The position numbers and the translations under genes were made by a program. This document shows positions 32,128-43,089 of a stretch of DNA of 64,000 bases, piece after piece; the stretch's first letter is position 1; every line of letters begins with the position of its first letter. A model generated the notes under the pieces. The model was not told the origin of the DNA, did not search any database, and saw only the letters and a program-made list of their open reading frames with translations. Where the stretch lies: NCBI GenBank assembly GCA_030765055.1, contig CM060958.1, positions 75,846,985 to 75,910,984 of the forward strand, in the 5' to 3' direction. This DNA comes from Mantis religiosa (lineage: Eukaryota > Arthropoda > Insecta > Mantodea > Mantidae).

Positions 32128-32860
32128 TACAGTGTTTCAAAATTTGATTTAACAACTTTAAGGGGTTATAAAGGGATTTTGGGAGAAACATTCGAGATAG
32201 GACACTTATGGTCTGAAGTACATGATTTTGTGCAATACGCCAAATGATACTTGGTCCAGTATGCCACTGATACTGCCTAGATGGTAGATGCACGCATTTG
32301 CAACATTATTTAGTAAGTGCACATTTGTAATTCAGTAGCAACGTGGTGAATTGTTAAACTAACCTCAATAGGTTCGAGCTTTGTCAAACGTACTCCTTTT
32401 TAATTTATTTTTCTGCTCCAAAGTTTATATTGTGAATGATCTGGAATACCGTACTCTCCATTTGTTACCTCTTCTGCCGTTAAATGTAATCAAGAATATC
32501 AAACGTTAAATGAATTTTGAACAAGAATGTACAACATGTACAGCTTAAGATGTTTTTAAACTTAGACATGGTATGTAATAAAAATTATTTATTGGAGATG
32601 ACAATAGAAATGTTGTTACCATGGTTGGGACTGTATTTTGCTTACGAATTAAAAGAAGGTGCTGTTAGCTCGGAAATAAATAAGTGTGCAAGGCAAATAT
32701 CAATCACATTCCAGCTTAAGATTTATTTATTCACTTCCACGAACCGCAAAAGAAGTCTCTTTTTCAGGTATAACGAAGCAGTGAGAATTCCCATTTCTGA
32801 ATTTGGATTTCATTAAACATTTGCCTTTTCAAAAGGGGCAATGAATATGGAAATACTTTT
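32128..32860 (+). repeat. Interspersed repeat E, copy 1 (tRNA-Asn-like core)
   Basis: About 730 bp matching the reverse complement of 34676-35370 along its whole length with moderate divergence. Near 32318-32392 there is a tRNA-like stretch: an anticodon-arm-like TTGTTAAACTAAC and a B-box-like AGGTTCGAGCTTT. That resembles tRNA-Asn (anticodon GUU). No protein is encoded. Probably a non-autonomous element with a pol III-type promoter in its interior. Confidence 0.75.
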
Positions 32861-33371
32861 GTAGTAAACCTATGAAAGCGTCATCCTTTTTATGAACTTA
32901 TAACACATTTCTATTAGACCAACGTCAGGTTATTGCTCCAGTATTGTTTACAATTCATGTTTTATATCCTTCCTGATTATTTCTTGTATCCAAGTAACAG
33001 AATTTTATTACCGCTTCTTTTATATAGCTTTTCCGTGATTAGTATTATATTTTTACGATTAACTAAATAGCACATGAATATTGCCGTCATCTTCAGCAAG
33101 GATCAGACATCTAACAATTTCAACTGCACTGCACTTACGAAAGAATAATGCATGAATTTCTGTGCAGGGGTTTAAACAATGCAGGACGAAACCATACGTA
33201 GAAAAGGTTATATTACATCGAAGAAAAACATTTTCTCTTTCTTCTGGAATACTCAGATATTAAAATTACCATTGCTATTTGCGTATATTTACATTCTCAA
33301 TTTTAAACACAAAAATAGCTTGCAGCGGGAATAAAACTCAGCCCTAATTTTCTATAGTCAACGATGATGAT

Positions 33372-33620
33372 AAATGTGAAATGTGTAGTGTTTAACGCCC
33401 GCTTTTACTACAAACGGCACCGCAGGCGGTGACAGTGATGACACGCGAGATTAAAACGGAGCACCGGTGGAATGAGATGGCAGGGGAAACCAGAGATGCC
33501 GGAGGAAATCTGCCTCAGCGCCGTGTTGTCCTTCACAAATCTCACTTTGCTGTCGCCTGGGATCGAACACGGGCCGCCTTGGTGAGAGCCAGGCCTAACC
33601 ACTGAGCCACGGCGCGGCCT
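33372..33620 (-). mobile_element. tRNA-derived SINE-B, with 12-bp target duplication
   Basis: A 249-bp body flanked by AACGATGATGAT (33360-33371 and 33621-33632). On the minus strand it begins GGCCGCGCCGTGGCTCAGTG GTTAGG (A box) and has GTGTTCGATCCCAGGC (B box) about 45 bp in, then a body ending in AACACTACACATTTCACATTT. A second, older copy lies at 18208-18459. The short open frame on it is not a gene. Confidence 0.88.
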
Positions 33621-33639
33621 AACGATGATGATGCTGATG

Positions 33640-33695
33640 ATGATGATGATTGGAATTTATGGGCGCGCAATTCGATGGTCATTAGCGCCCTTTCA
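33640..33695 (+). repeat. GATGAT run plus GGGCGC hairpin repeat
   Basis: A (GATGAT)n stretch is followed by GGGCGCGCAATTCGATGGTC ATTAGCGCCC, whose ends can pair. A related phrase (GGGCCCGTCGACATCAAGGTCATTTGGGCCC pattern) occurs at 63847-63883, so this is a small dispersed repeat. Confidence 0.5.
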
Positions 33696-33739
33696 AAAGC
33701 TGTATTTCACTTTGCTATTCTTCCTTTTACTTAACTTAT

Positions 33740-34430
33740 CTTTAACTTTCCTTTGACTTTGCTGTGGCTTTGCCTTCGCTTTGCTCAAGCTCCACTTTGG
33801 CTTTGCTTTGGCTTCATTCTGACTTTACCCTTTCTCTTCTCTAGCCCTGCTCTGGCTGCACTCTGGTTCCGCTCTGGCTTCTCTTACGCTTCACCCCAAA
33901 CTCACTCAAACTCCACTCTAAAATTCCTCTTTACCCTGGTTTGGCTCTGGCTAGGTTCCGGCCTACCTCCGGTCCCGCTCTGGCTTCGCTCTGGCCTCAC
34001 ACTAACTTCATTCTGTACCTTTAACACTGGCTTCACTCTGCCTTCGCTTTGGCTAGGCCCCGGTCACCACTTCGGTCCCGCTCTGTCTTGGCTCTGGCTC
34101 CGCTCAAGTTCCGCTCTGGCTACGCCCGGGCTCCACTCTGGCTTTGCTCTGGCTAGATCTGGCTAGGATCTGGCTCCGCTCCTGTCCCGCTCCAGCCTCA
34201 CACTAACTTCGTTCTGCACCTTATCTCTGGCTTGGTTCTGGCTTGGCTCCGGTGTCGCTGTGGCTAGGATTCGGCCAGCACCCCGATCCCGATTCCGCTC
34301 TGGCTCTGCTCTGGCTCCGCTCTGCCTTGGCTCTGGCTTTCCTCTCACTTTGCTCTGGCTCCACTCTGGTTCCACTCAGGCTTCATTCTGGCTTGGCTTT
34401 GGCTTTACTCTGAATTTAGTTTAATGTAAT
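33740..34430 (+). repeat. Degenerate (CTCTGGCTYCG)n minisatellite
   Basis: About 690 bp of imperfect 11-12-bp units such as GCTCTGGCTCCG, GCTTCGCTCTGG and GGCTTTGCTCTG. Long open frames rich in Leu, Trp and Ser on the plus strand, and Glu, Arg and Ser on the minus strand, are by-products of the repeat. It lies between the two inverted copies of repeat E. Confidence 0.9.
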
Positions 34431-34439
34431 CGTTTTTAA

Positions 34440-34628
34440 CTTAGATTTGGGTCAAACACGGATGTGGACCTCGTATGGGCGTTTGGCATTAGCTCTCTCA
34501 CCACTCAGAGGCACCCAATCGAGAGATTTGGCTCGGGATCCCGGGATCGCTAATTCCCGTACCTACCGCAGTAGGCCCCTGGGGATTCTATAGCCAATGA
34601 GGTTACCGACTGAGCTAGTGGGACGGTT
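34440..34628 (-). repeat. tRNA-like SINE-type repeat
   Basis: On the minus strand the segment begins CCGTCCCACTAGCTCAGTCG GTAACC, a good A-box/D-arm (TAGCTCAGTCGGTA), and continues for about 190 bp. The B box is weak (a GGGATCCCGAGCC-like stretch further on). No second copy was seen in this window, and no target duplication. Confidence 0.45.
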
Positions 34629-34675
34629 GACATCAGCCGCTTTCATATGAGTAATTCGGTTGCTGCAGACTTATA

Positions 34676-35370
34676 GTATTATTTCCTAATACACTGCTGC
34701 CTCTCAAAAGGAAAATACTAAAGAAAATCCAAGTGGACAAATGGGAATGACACTGCTTCCTTTTACGATTCCTGGAAGTGAACAAATAAGGCTTATGTTG
34801 GAATATGACTATTTGCCTTACACATTCATTTCTTTTCAGCCCTAATAACACATTCTTTTAATTCGTAAGCACAATACAGTCGTCGGTCATGGTAATGACA
34901 TTTTTATAGTCGCCTCCAACAAATAATTTTGATTACATATCATGTCTAATTTTGAAACATTTTCCTTAAGTTGTACATTCTTGTTCAATGTTCATTTGAT
35001 TCTTGGAAATTCTTGATTACATTTAACAGAAGCAGTGATAAATGGAGAGTAGGTACAATATTCCAGATCATTCACAATAAAAAATAAGAAGGAAAATAAA
35101 TTAAAAAGAGAAACGCTCAGCAAGACTCGAACCTATTGACGTTAGTTTAACAACCCATTACATTACCACTAAGTGACCTATTTGCACTATCAGTGTAGCA
35201 AATACGTGTATGCACCACTAAGTATCAGTGGCGTGCTGGCCCAAATGTTCTTTGGCTAACTACACAAAATCATGAGCTCTGAGACCAGGTGTTCTATCTC
35301 GAATTGTTCCTCCAAAATTCCTCCATAACTCATTTAAGTTGTAGGTCGAATTCTGAAACCTCCTGTACAG
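34676..35370 (-). repeat. Interspersed repeat E, copy 2
   Basis: Inverted relative of 32128-32860. Here the minus strand has CACTTAGTGGTAATGTAATG, then GGTTGTTAAACTAACG and AGGTTCGAGTCTTGC (about 35117-35182), a better preserved tRNA-like core: A-box, GTT anticodon context and B box. Left and right copies together enclose about 1.8 kb. Confidence 0.75.
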
Positions 35371-36342
35371 CTAAATAAGTGTTACTAAAAACTCTGAAGG
35401 GCGCTGATGATCAAGTAGTTGAGTACACTTAAACTCAAATCATCAGTCAAAGCTCGGAAAGTTTAAGATGCAGCAAGCACATTTATAAGACCTTAGTTGT
35501 TTTAACATTTAGGGCTGGTTATTAGCGTGAAGTGATTTTTGTTTGTTATTAAAACTGCTTCACTTGTTACGCTAGTTTGCTTGAGCTTCTGCTTTAAGGA
35601 ACACAGCGCAACTCTTCAGCTCATAGTACAAACCTGAAAATCCGCCAACATGTGAGTACGAGTGCGAATTGAGCCCAACTTGAAGTTTATTTAGCGAAAT
35701 TGAGTGCGACATCTAGGTTAACGTGTGTATATGTGTGTCGGAATTATAATAATTTTTTCTCCCAGATTTAGCAAACTTTTTTTTTGTATTTACGCAGTAG
35801 TAAAATGAAGGGATCTTTCACTGAAATATTCAGTAGCCGCTAATGGTCTATATTCTTAAGTCTTTAGATTCTTAACAGTCAACATATATAATTGTTATAT
35901 AATAATTTCTTTCTCCTTCCCTTCCTGTTGGCTTATTTCTTAGCTATTTTGTCATGATTAGGCTGCTTCATCTCTAGGTCGTTCAACAAACACCTATAGA
36001 TTGAGATGCTGACCAGATATGTTGGACCTGGCTGGATCACGAGCCCCTCGATAAGTCTGTGCATTTGCTACACTGAAACACTAATTGACGGTAGTACGAC
36101 GACGAAAGAAGTTTGTACTCCTGCTGTAAAACATGAATGGGACAATTCTATTCTTCTCTTAAGTTCCATACAAAAACTTACAGTTCCGTTTTCAAAGTAT
36201 CTATTTTAAACTAATCTGGATATGCATCCTGAAACGAGGTGAGAACATCGCTGAGAAAAACAACGGAATGCTGCAAGAGCCTCAGGAAATAGCTGCGAGG
36301 GCACGATATGGAAATTTTCTAAGAATCTAGTTTGTGTCAAGA
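35371..36342. other. No gene recognised
   Basis: AT-rich sequence with short frames only; nothing recognisable up to the left LTR of Gypsy-2. Confidence 0.5.
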
Positions 36343-36870
36343 TGAGCAGACCACTCCCTACTTTGCCGATCGGGCGCTCTAGTAGGGTGTCACCGTGTTT
36401 TCTGTTTTAGGCGCTTGTTGGCACTGGGGTGCTTGAGCCGAGCCTTGCTCATGAGTGGCTCGGTACCCTTGAATTTGTTCGGCGTAAGGGCTCTCCGGCG
36501 GCTGGTGGTGAGTGGTCCTCTTTTTCCATGGTATAATTTTGTATAAATGTGCTTCTTGTTTCTGGTCTGGGTCCTGTGCTCCTACATTCAGAACTGTTGG
36601 GAATTTAATATCCGGGGGACCAAACTCCTGGTTAAGGAAGCAATAAGGATATATATATCGGCCTGTATGTCATGATGGTGTAAAATAAATTATACTTAGA
36701 ACAGATCCACCAATATTTAGTTAGGCATTTCTGAAAGGGACACTCCTTTATCTAGTCTTAGGTGTTGCCGTATACCTTCCTAATTTTATCCATCGGTACC
36801 CCATTATCTATCTGTCTTCCTGTTTAATACGTTTAAGTTTGCACCTTTCCCTCTAAAGAAGATCGGCGCA
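36343..36870 (+). repeat. Gypsy-2 left LTR
   Basis: 528 bp. Pairs with 42550-43071; shared blocks include GTGTCACCGTGTTT, TGCTCATGAGTGGCTCGGTA and GGGAATTTAATATCC. A TATA-like GTATAATTTTG lies at about 36531. Confidence 0.88.
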
Positions 36871-36875
36871 AAATT

Positions 36876-36891
36876 TGGTAGCAGAGCGTGG
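36876..36891 (+). other. Gypsy-2 primer binding site (initiator Met tRNA)
   Basis: TGGTAGCAGAGCGTGG begins 5 bp after the LTR. TGGTAGCAGAG is the exact complement of the 3' end of eukaryotic initiator tRNA-Met; the following bases deviate slightly. Confidence 0.8.
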
Positions 36892-36948
36892 TTAGTTATA
36901 TTTTGCCGGGTGAATAGAACTTGTTTTGGTGGATGAATTTAGTATATT

Positions 36949-38125
36949 ATGACGACTCTCGGGGATTTGCACCTTCGAAAGAAGGCTGAATTGCTGTTTG
37001 AATTGGGTACGCGAGGTCAGGAATTCACGTCCGCACCTGAAATGCTAGTGTTGGTAGATACTTTTAGGCAAGTGAAAGAGAAGCCTTATATCAAACTAAG
37101 TGACCAACATGTTCTGGTGCTAGAATCGCCTTCGTTATGTGACACAGTGGAATGTGACACTGACCTAGATTCCGACGCCATTTTGTCCATGTCTTAAGTC
37201 CGACACTTAATCGCGCGTATTGCACATTATATTCGGAGGGTTGAGTATTTTCAGAAATTTCAATCCAAGGTTATTTTCTCTCTACCGTTAGCTCAGTTGC
37301 ATAGCGATTTTTTTTTGATACATTGTCGGGTCAGAATGTTGTAGATAGCGGGCATTGTCGGGACAGAATATTGTAGGTAGCGGGTTGTTTCAGGATACGG
37401 TTCCAAATACGCAAACTACGTCCGCATTTAAACCATTGAAACTGCTCCACCCCCTCCAGCAACCAGTAGAAATTGTATCACCTCTTGGAGTAGTGGATGT
37501 TGAATCAGCCATAGAGTATTTAAAGTTTTTAGTGCCAGCGCAGGGTTCTGGTAATTTAGTAATGTTTCTTCTGCCCAGCTAATAGACGTAGTATTAGAAA
37601 AGTGTAAGGGCTTCCTGTTAAATATAATTACTCGTGTCATGGCCACTTTAACACCTGTGACGGCCCTTGACGATGCAGCTTTGAAGGCGTTTGTGCCACG
37701 TAGGGCACTGCATAGATTACTGCAGGATTATTATTTACAGTCACAGGGCATTAGAAAATCATTTGCAGATTACGTTGCATGAGTTAAGTTGTTTGCCCGA
37801 GTGCTTCATTTGACAGATACCGAAAATTAGGTATGTGACGCATTTGTTTCCGGTTTGGTTCCTGAAGTTCGTTCGGCTTTGTTATTTAGTGAACGTCCTA
37901 CGGACTTTGCCGCATTAAATGCTTTAATACTGCAGTTGGCAGAATATAAAGCTGCAAATGAAGTGCGTTATGTGGGTGTTACGAGACCTCCAACTACCAT
38001 CCATAGGGCCACGATAGGCACAATGTGGAGCCACATCAGGACGACAGTTCTAACCAGGAGCCATGTTTTCGGTGTGGTTCTATGTCACATCGAGTTCGAC
38101 AGTGTCGGTTCCGAGGGGAAATAAC
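36949..38125 (+). pseudogene. Gypsy-2 gag
   Basis: The N-terminal frame (36949-37197, 82 residues) has a SAP-like start: TLGDLHLRKKAELLFELGTR. After several stops, the capsid-like block reads TDTEN.VCDAFVSGLVPEVR and FAALNALILQLAEYKAANEV (37800-37965). At about 38060-38110 a zinc knuckle CFRCGSMSHRVRQC (C-x2-C-x4-H-x4-C) marks the nucleocapsid end. Frameshifts near 37560, 37780, 37830 and 38020 break it. The motif order identifies gag; no functional product is possible. Confidence 0.75.
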
Positions 38126-38227
38126 AGCAATGCACCTAGCAGGGTTATTGGAGGTCAGTACAGGGCTGGGACAATTTGAGGCGAGAAGCTTCCCACGGTT
38201 GCAGCTAGTTGTGGCGCGTTCCATCGG

Positions 38228-38683
38228 GTGTTTGGGTTACCGATGACTAAGAAACCGGTAGTTCAAATTGTTCTGGGAAGACAAGCTTTATTGGCGTTGC
38301 TCGATTCTGGCAGTTCATGTTCCCTGGTGCATGAGGATTATTTTTGGAATTTTTTGAGAAAGGGTGCTCCTAAACCGGAAAATTGTAATGTCGAGTGTGT
38401 CGCGGTTGATTGTATAATCTTTCAGGTGAACACCAAGGTTCGTTTGACTGAGCAGTATCCGCGTTTCACGTGGAAACACTAGTTTTATTTGCTAACGGAT
38501 CTCCCGTATAAAGTGATTTTGGGTTCAGATTTCATGACTAGGGTGAATCTTAAGTTGGATTTCTCAGATGGAGAGACCACGTTTGCGTTTACTCCACAAG
38601 AACGAATTAAGTTTCACCAGTGTGAAATTGGTCAACCCACTTACACTTGTGTAGATGACGTTTTACAACAGAGCAAGAAATAA
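38228..38683 (+). pseudogene. Gypsy-2 aspartic protease
   Basis: QALLALLDSGSSCSLVHEDY carries the retropepsin DSGS active site. The downstream strand DLPYKVILGSDFMTRVNLKL (38494-38555) is the usual C-terminal 'ILGxDFL' motif. A stop at 38480 separates them in the same general region. Confidence 0.8.
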
Positions 38684-38759
38684 CCAAAGGGACAGATGGC
38701 ACATTTGACCTCGCAGCAGGCGGCTGGACTGGAGCATTTGTGTAGTAAATACAAGCGTC

Positions 38760-40176
38760 TGTTTTCCGACAAATTTGGAGTGACTATTTTAATTACGGGC
38801 AACATAATGAACTGATCATACTCCGGTAAAATTACCACCATATATATTAACAGCACCGAAGATGGCTGTGTTGAGGACCAAATTGATGACATGTTCGTTA
38901 GGGGTATTATCCGGGCATCGGAGTCCAGTATTTTTAGCGCCAAATGGCGATAATGATTTTAGACGAGTGGTGGATTATCGCCGCCTGAATAAGAGGATTA
39001 AACTAGAAGCTCAGCCCATATCTCATCTCCACGCGGCTACACATCATTTTGCTGGTGTCTAAGTGTTTACTACTCTTGACCTGAACGTGCATATTTCCAA
39101 ATTCCTTTGGCAGAATCTTGTAAACATCTGACTGCATTTTCCACACCTTGGAGATGGTACGAATATAAAAGAATATCGCTTAGAATAGCGATTGGGGCGC
39201 CAGTCTTATCACGTCTATTAGATAATCTATTTTCAACATCAAGTTTAAGTACCTCTACCATTATCTCAATAACGGGGTGGTTTATCCTACAGATTTTGAA
39301 ACCCAATGTCAGTATTTGGCTGAGGTTTTATCTCGCCTGAAAGGGGCCAGGCTCACTTTATGTAAGGAGAAGTGTACGTTCGCTACCCATCTTTCTTGGG
39401 ACATATTGTCTCGCCCGGGGGAATCTCTATTGATCCGGACGGCACAAAAGCGATCCGTAATTTTTCACAGCCAAAAGTTGTTAAAGCAGTGACTAAATTC
39501 ATTGTGTGCGTTCGCTACCCAACAGATACCTTTCTTGGGACATATTGTCTCGCCCGGAGGAATCACTATTGATCTGGACCGCACTAAAACGATCCGTAAT
39601 TTTTCACAGCCAAAAGTTATTAAAGCATTGACTAGATTCATTGGTATGGTAAATTTCTTTAGAAAATTTATTCAGGGTTTTGCTGCTCGAATCGCCTCTG
39701 AATCGCCTTCGGAGCAAGGACGCACGGTTTCAATGGAGCGAGGACCAACAGGGGGCTTTTCTAGATCTTAAAACAGCGATCATGAATCCACCTGGCTTTT
39801 CCAGATTCTTCTAAATGTTTATAGCTGTCATATTGTTGCAGGAATTCTCGGAAGTACGGCGGCCTATTTGCTAACTGAAGATGAAAGAAAGTACTCGGTG
39901 TACGAACTGGAGACCTTGGCTATCATATTTGGCTTAGAGAACTATCGTGAATATTTAGAACACGTGGAATTTACCCTTGAATACAACAATCAAGCTCTTA
40001 CTTGGGCGTTAGCTACTCCAAGGTACGACTGGCCATTTGGCACGTTGGGGTGTGAAAATTTCCGATTTAAGTTTGTACCAGTGCATATCCGAAGTTCAGA
40101 TAACTGTGGTAGATGCTCTTATGAGGCCCTTTACAGGCGAATGTGTGCTCGTTTCCTGAGTTATTTGAAGGGTTGA
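38760..40176 (+). pseudogene. Gypsy-2 reverse transcriptase and RNase H
   Basis: RT blocks: SSPVFLAPNG-like (38905-38945), FRRVVDYRRLNKRIKLEAQP, TTLDLN (39068-39085, first Asp), IGAPVLSRLLDNLF (about 39190-39235), LAEVLSRLKGARLTLCKEKC, FLGHIVSPGGITIDL and FIGMVNFFRKFIQGFAARI (39635-39700). The YxDD box is lost in a stretch near 39245-39290. RNase H is represented by KYSVYELETLAIIFGLENYR and TLEYNNQALTWALATPRYDW (39890-40030). A 132-bp tandem duplication sits in the thumb region. Many stops and frame changes. Confidence 0.8.
39372..39644 (+). repeat. Tandem duplication (period 132 bp) in Gypsy-2 RT
   Basis: 39372-39503 and 39504-39644 both contain TTTCTTGGGACATATTGTCT CGCCCGG and CGATCCGTAATTTTTCACAG. 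The first copy lacks 9 bp (around ACAGATACC). Their divergence suggests that the duplication is old. Confidence 0.9.
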
Positions 40177-40229
40177 GTGAACACCAAAATCGTAACTCCA
40201 CCTTACTAAAGATTATTGAACGAATTGAA

Positions 40230-41340
40230 GCCGGGGAACAGATTCCTGATTACCAGCTAAGAAATAGTGTTTTAATAGCACGTGCAAAGTTTGATGCTAA
40301 GAGATAATCGTTCTTCCGGACTCTTTGATTCCCATAGTTTTTTCATATTACCATGTCTGGGAGTTAGGGAGCATTTAGGTTTTGCTAAAACAAAAGCGAA
40401 AATCCGTGAGCATCTTGTGTGGTTTGGCGAGAATAAGGACATCTTTTCTTTAGTGAAAACTGGTCGGATATGTGCTATGTCTAAGCCGGCACAACGTACT
40501 ATGTGAAAAGGACGTGCATCGGAAGGCGCTACTAACCCGATGGAAAATTGTTTATAGATGCCATAGCGCCATTTCCTCGTTCTACTCAAGGTAACACCTA
40601 TGCGCTGGTGGTCGTTGAGGCATTTTCTAAGTTTGTCTGGCTGTAATGTCGTTCCTAATGCAACAACACGTGTGACGATCAAGTGTCTTTTTTAGTGTAT
40701 TTTCTATCTTTGATGCGCCTCGGTTTTTGGTGTCGGATGATGGAACGCAATTTATCTTACTAGCTTTGAGGAATTTATGTTTTTCATGGGGGGGGGGGGG
40801 GGTTAAGGCGTTTACTACCACACCTTACTATCCGTGTCCCTCACATGCGGAACGGGTAAATAAGAACCTTATATCTGCTCTGATAGCTTTTCATCACGAG
40901 AATCATAAGACGTGGGATTACAGGTTGACACGCCTGCAGTTGACCTTCAACACGACTCGCCATGACACTCACGACGCAACTCCATGCCGTCTGATGTTTG
41001 CATCTTAGCCCAACCTTCATTTAAGTAATTTGCGGAATATTAAGGATTTATGGTCGGAAAAGTGCGATCCAGAATTAATAAGTAGGCAACGAGCACAGGC
41101 GCAGGTGAAACGAAGGTACTTACGATGAAAATTAAAAGATATCACCATATGCGGTCGGTCAAAAAACAATGTGTAAATTTTACCCTATAAGCTAGAAAGC
41201 TAAAGCATATTCGGAAAAATTGACGCAAACCTACAATGGACCGTATGAAATTATCAGTATGTATATAAAGGAGTATCTGCCCAACTGAAAGATTTAAACA
41301 CCGACCACTTACGCCGAGCTCATATTCTCATATGAAACCA
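40230..41340 (+). pseudogene. Gypsy-2 integrase
   Basis: Readable pieces: HLGFAKTKAKIREHLVWFGE with the zinc-domain His region and CAMSKPAQ near 40365-40500, LVSDDGTQF-like (about 40730-40755) with the catalytic Asp, a poly-G run at 40788-40802, TPYYPCPSHAERVNKNLISA (Glu block), and KTWDYRLTRLQLTFNTTRHD with TPCRLMFAS. Order and spacing are those of gypsy integrases. Stops and frame changes are frequent. Confidence 0.8.
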
Positions 41341-42529
41341 TTTCCATAGCAGCTGATTTTGAAGGTTTTAAGGAAATGGTTTTCCTGGTGAAAGGTTGTT
41401 GAAGGTTTGTGTTGATGTTTACATTCTGTGTTTGTTTTGGTCTGGGTTTATGTGTGACAGAGTTGCTCTCTGGATTGTAGAGCGTTGAATTGGAGCATCT
41501 GCTTGCTTTTCCTTACTCGTGTATTAAATGTGTGCACACATGAAGGGGAAATTGCTGCTGGTCGACCAGTAGTTTGGGTTGTGTGTGATGTGTTGCGTTA
41601 TTTCCGTGTTATGTGTCTGCTCATCACTTTGTTATAATATTATGAATATCAAATTTATTGTTCTGTCTAGTGATCACATGTTAAATTTTAGGTGAATTTT
41701 CTCTGTATGCTGCCGCTGATTTGTTATGCTATTTAGCTTATTTTATGCTTTACTGCTTGGCCAAGCAAATGTTGGAAGTTCTTGTTTATTATATAGTTTA
41801 TCATAACATAGTTTATTATTATATGGAGTGTTTAGTTTTAACGTGTTAAGGTATGTCAAATTGTGCTGTTTTTATATATATATATACTACACTTGCCTTA
41901 TGGCTTGTTAAAATTGTTATAATTTTGCCTGAAAGAGGCTATATTGTAAGGTCCCTTCCTTGGCTCGCATGTTGATTGCTTACTTTCTGTTTCAGCTTTG
42001 CGGCATTCCTATTTTCCATCTTATGCATTTACACACTCTCGGAAACCTCACACAAAGGGAGTTTGGCCAGACAGTGTTTGAGATAGTTTTCGGCTGCTCT
42101 CTACTCTGGTCCTGTCAGGATGGGTGACCCGAGACTTCTGGACATCCCTCAGCCGTAGCTAAGGTTTCTTTCCGCTGCTAGATATCACCGTCGAGCTTCT
42201 TTACTGTGGAACTCCCATGGCGAGTGCCTTATGGATTGGCCTGGACATCACTTTGTCTGTGATGTGTCCACAACGTCGCCTAGCTGATCTGTGTTGCCGT
42301 GATCAGAAAGTGCAGTGGAAAACTTCCCTGGTGATCTTGATTGGCTTGGTGGTGAAAGTGGGTACAGTGTCTCCCTTGAGCAAATCTGCTTAAGATTATG
42401 CTTCAGAGTTTACTCTGCAGGAATGTACCAGTGTTTTCAGCAAGTGCAGTGTTATGCTGGGGTGATGTTCAGAACAAGTCAATGAGAGTGTAATCCTCTC
42501 TCTTTCCTTGTTTGCAGGATTATTTCCGC

Positions 42530-42549
42530 ATTTGGGGAGGGGGGAGTAT
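42530..42549 (+). other. Gypsy-2 polypurine tract
   Basis: TTTGGGGAGGGGGGAGTAT directly precedes the right LTR. Confidence 0.8.
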
Positions 42550-43071
42550 TGAGCCGACCGCTCCTTACTTTGCCGGCCAGGTGCTCTAGTAGGGTGTCAC
42601 CGTGTTTCCTGTTTCAGGCACTTGCTGGCGCTGGGGTGCTTGAGCGAAGCCTTGCTCATGAGTGGCTCGGTACCCTTGAGTTAGTTCGGCGTAAGGATTC
42701 ACGGGTGGCTTGTGGTGCTCTTCTACCGTGGTATATTGTATAAATGTGCTTCTTGTTTCTGGCCTGGGTCCTGTGCTCCTAAATTCATAACTGTTGGGAA
42801 TTTAATATCCGAGGGACTAAACTGCTGGTTAAGGAAGGGATAAAGAGATATATTTATATCAGGCTGTATGTCACGATGGTGTGAAATAAATGGTACTTAG
42901 AACAGATCCACAAATATTTAGTTAGGCATTTTTGAAAGGGGCACTCCTTCACCTAGTGTTAGGTGTTGCCGCATACCTTTCTAGTTATCTCCATCAGTAC
43001 CTTGTTATCTACCTGTCTTCCTGTTTAATATGTTTAAGTTTGCACCTTTCCCTCTGACGAAGAATGGCGCA
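42550..43071 (+). repeat. Gypsy-2 right LTR
   Basis: 522 bp, partner of 36343-36870. It ends CGCA at about 43071. Confidence 0.88.
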
Positions 43072-43089
43072 AACATCAATTCCAAAATG

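Larger units (their letters stand above)
36343..43071 (+). mobile_element. Gypsy-2: old Ty3/gypsy LTR retrotransposon
   Basis: LTRs of about 525 bp at 36343-36870 and 42550-43071, starting TGAGC and ending GGCGCA, differing at roughly one base in ten in the parts I compared. Coding order gag, protease, RT, RNase H, integrase on the plus strand, all riddled with stops. The PBS is complementary to initiator methionine tRNA. About 1.2 kb without recognisable genes lies between integrase and the right LTR. I could not find a matching target duplication, so the flanks are too old or rearranged. Confidence 0.88.

Noticed and set aside
33753..34375. Long Leu/Trp/Ser-rich and Glu/Arg-rich open frames
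   Set aside because: They are translations of the degenerate CTCTGGCTYCG minisatellite, with no protein family match known to me.
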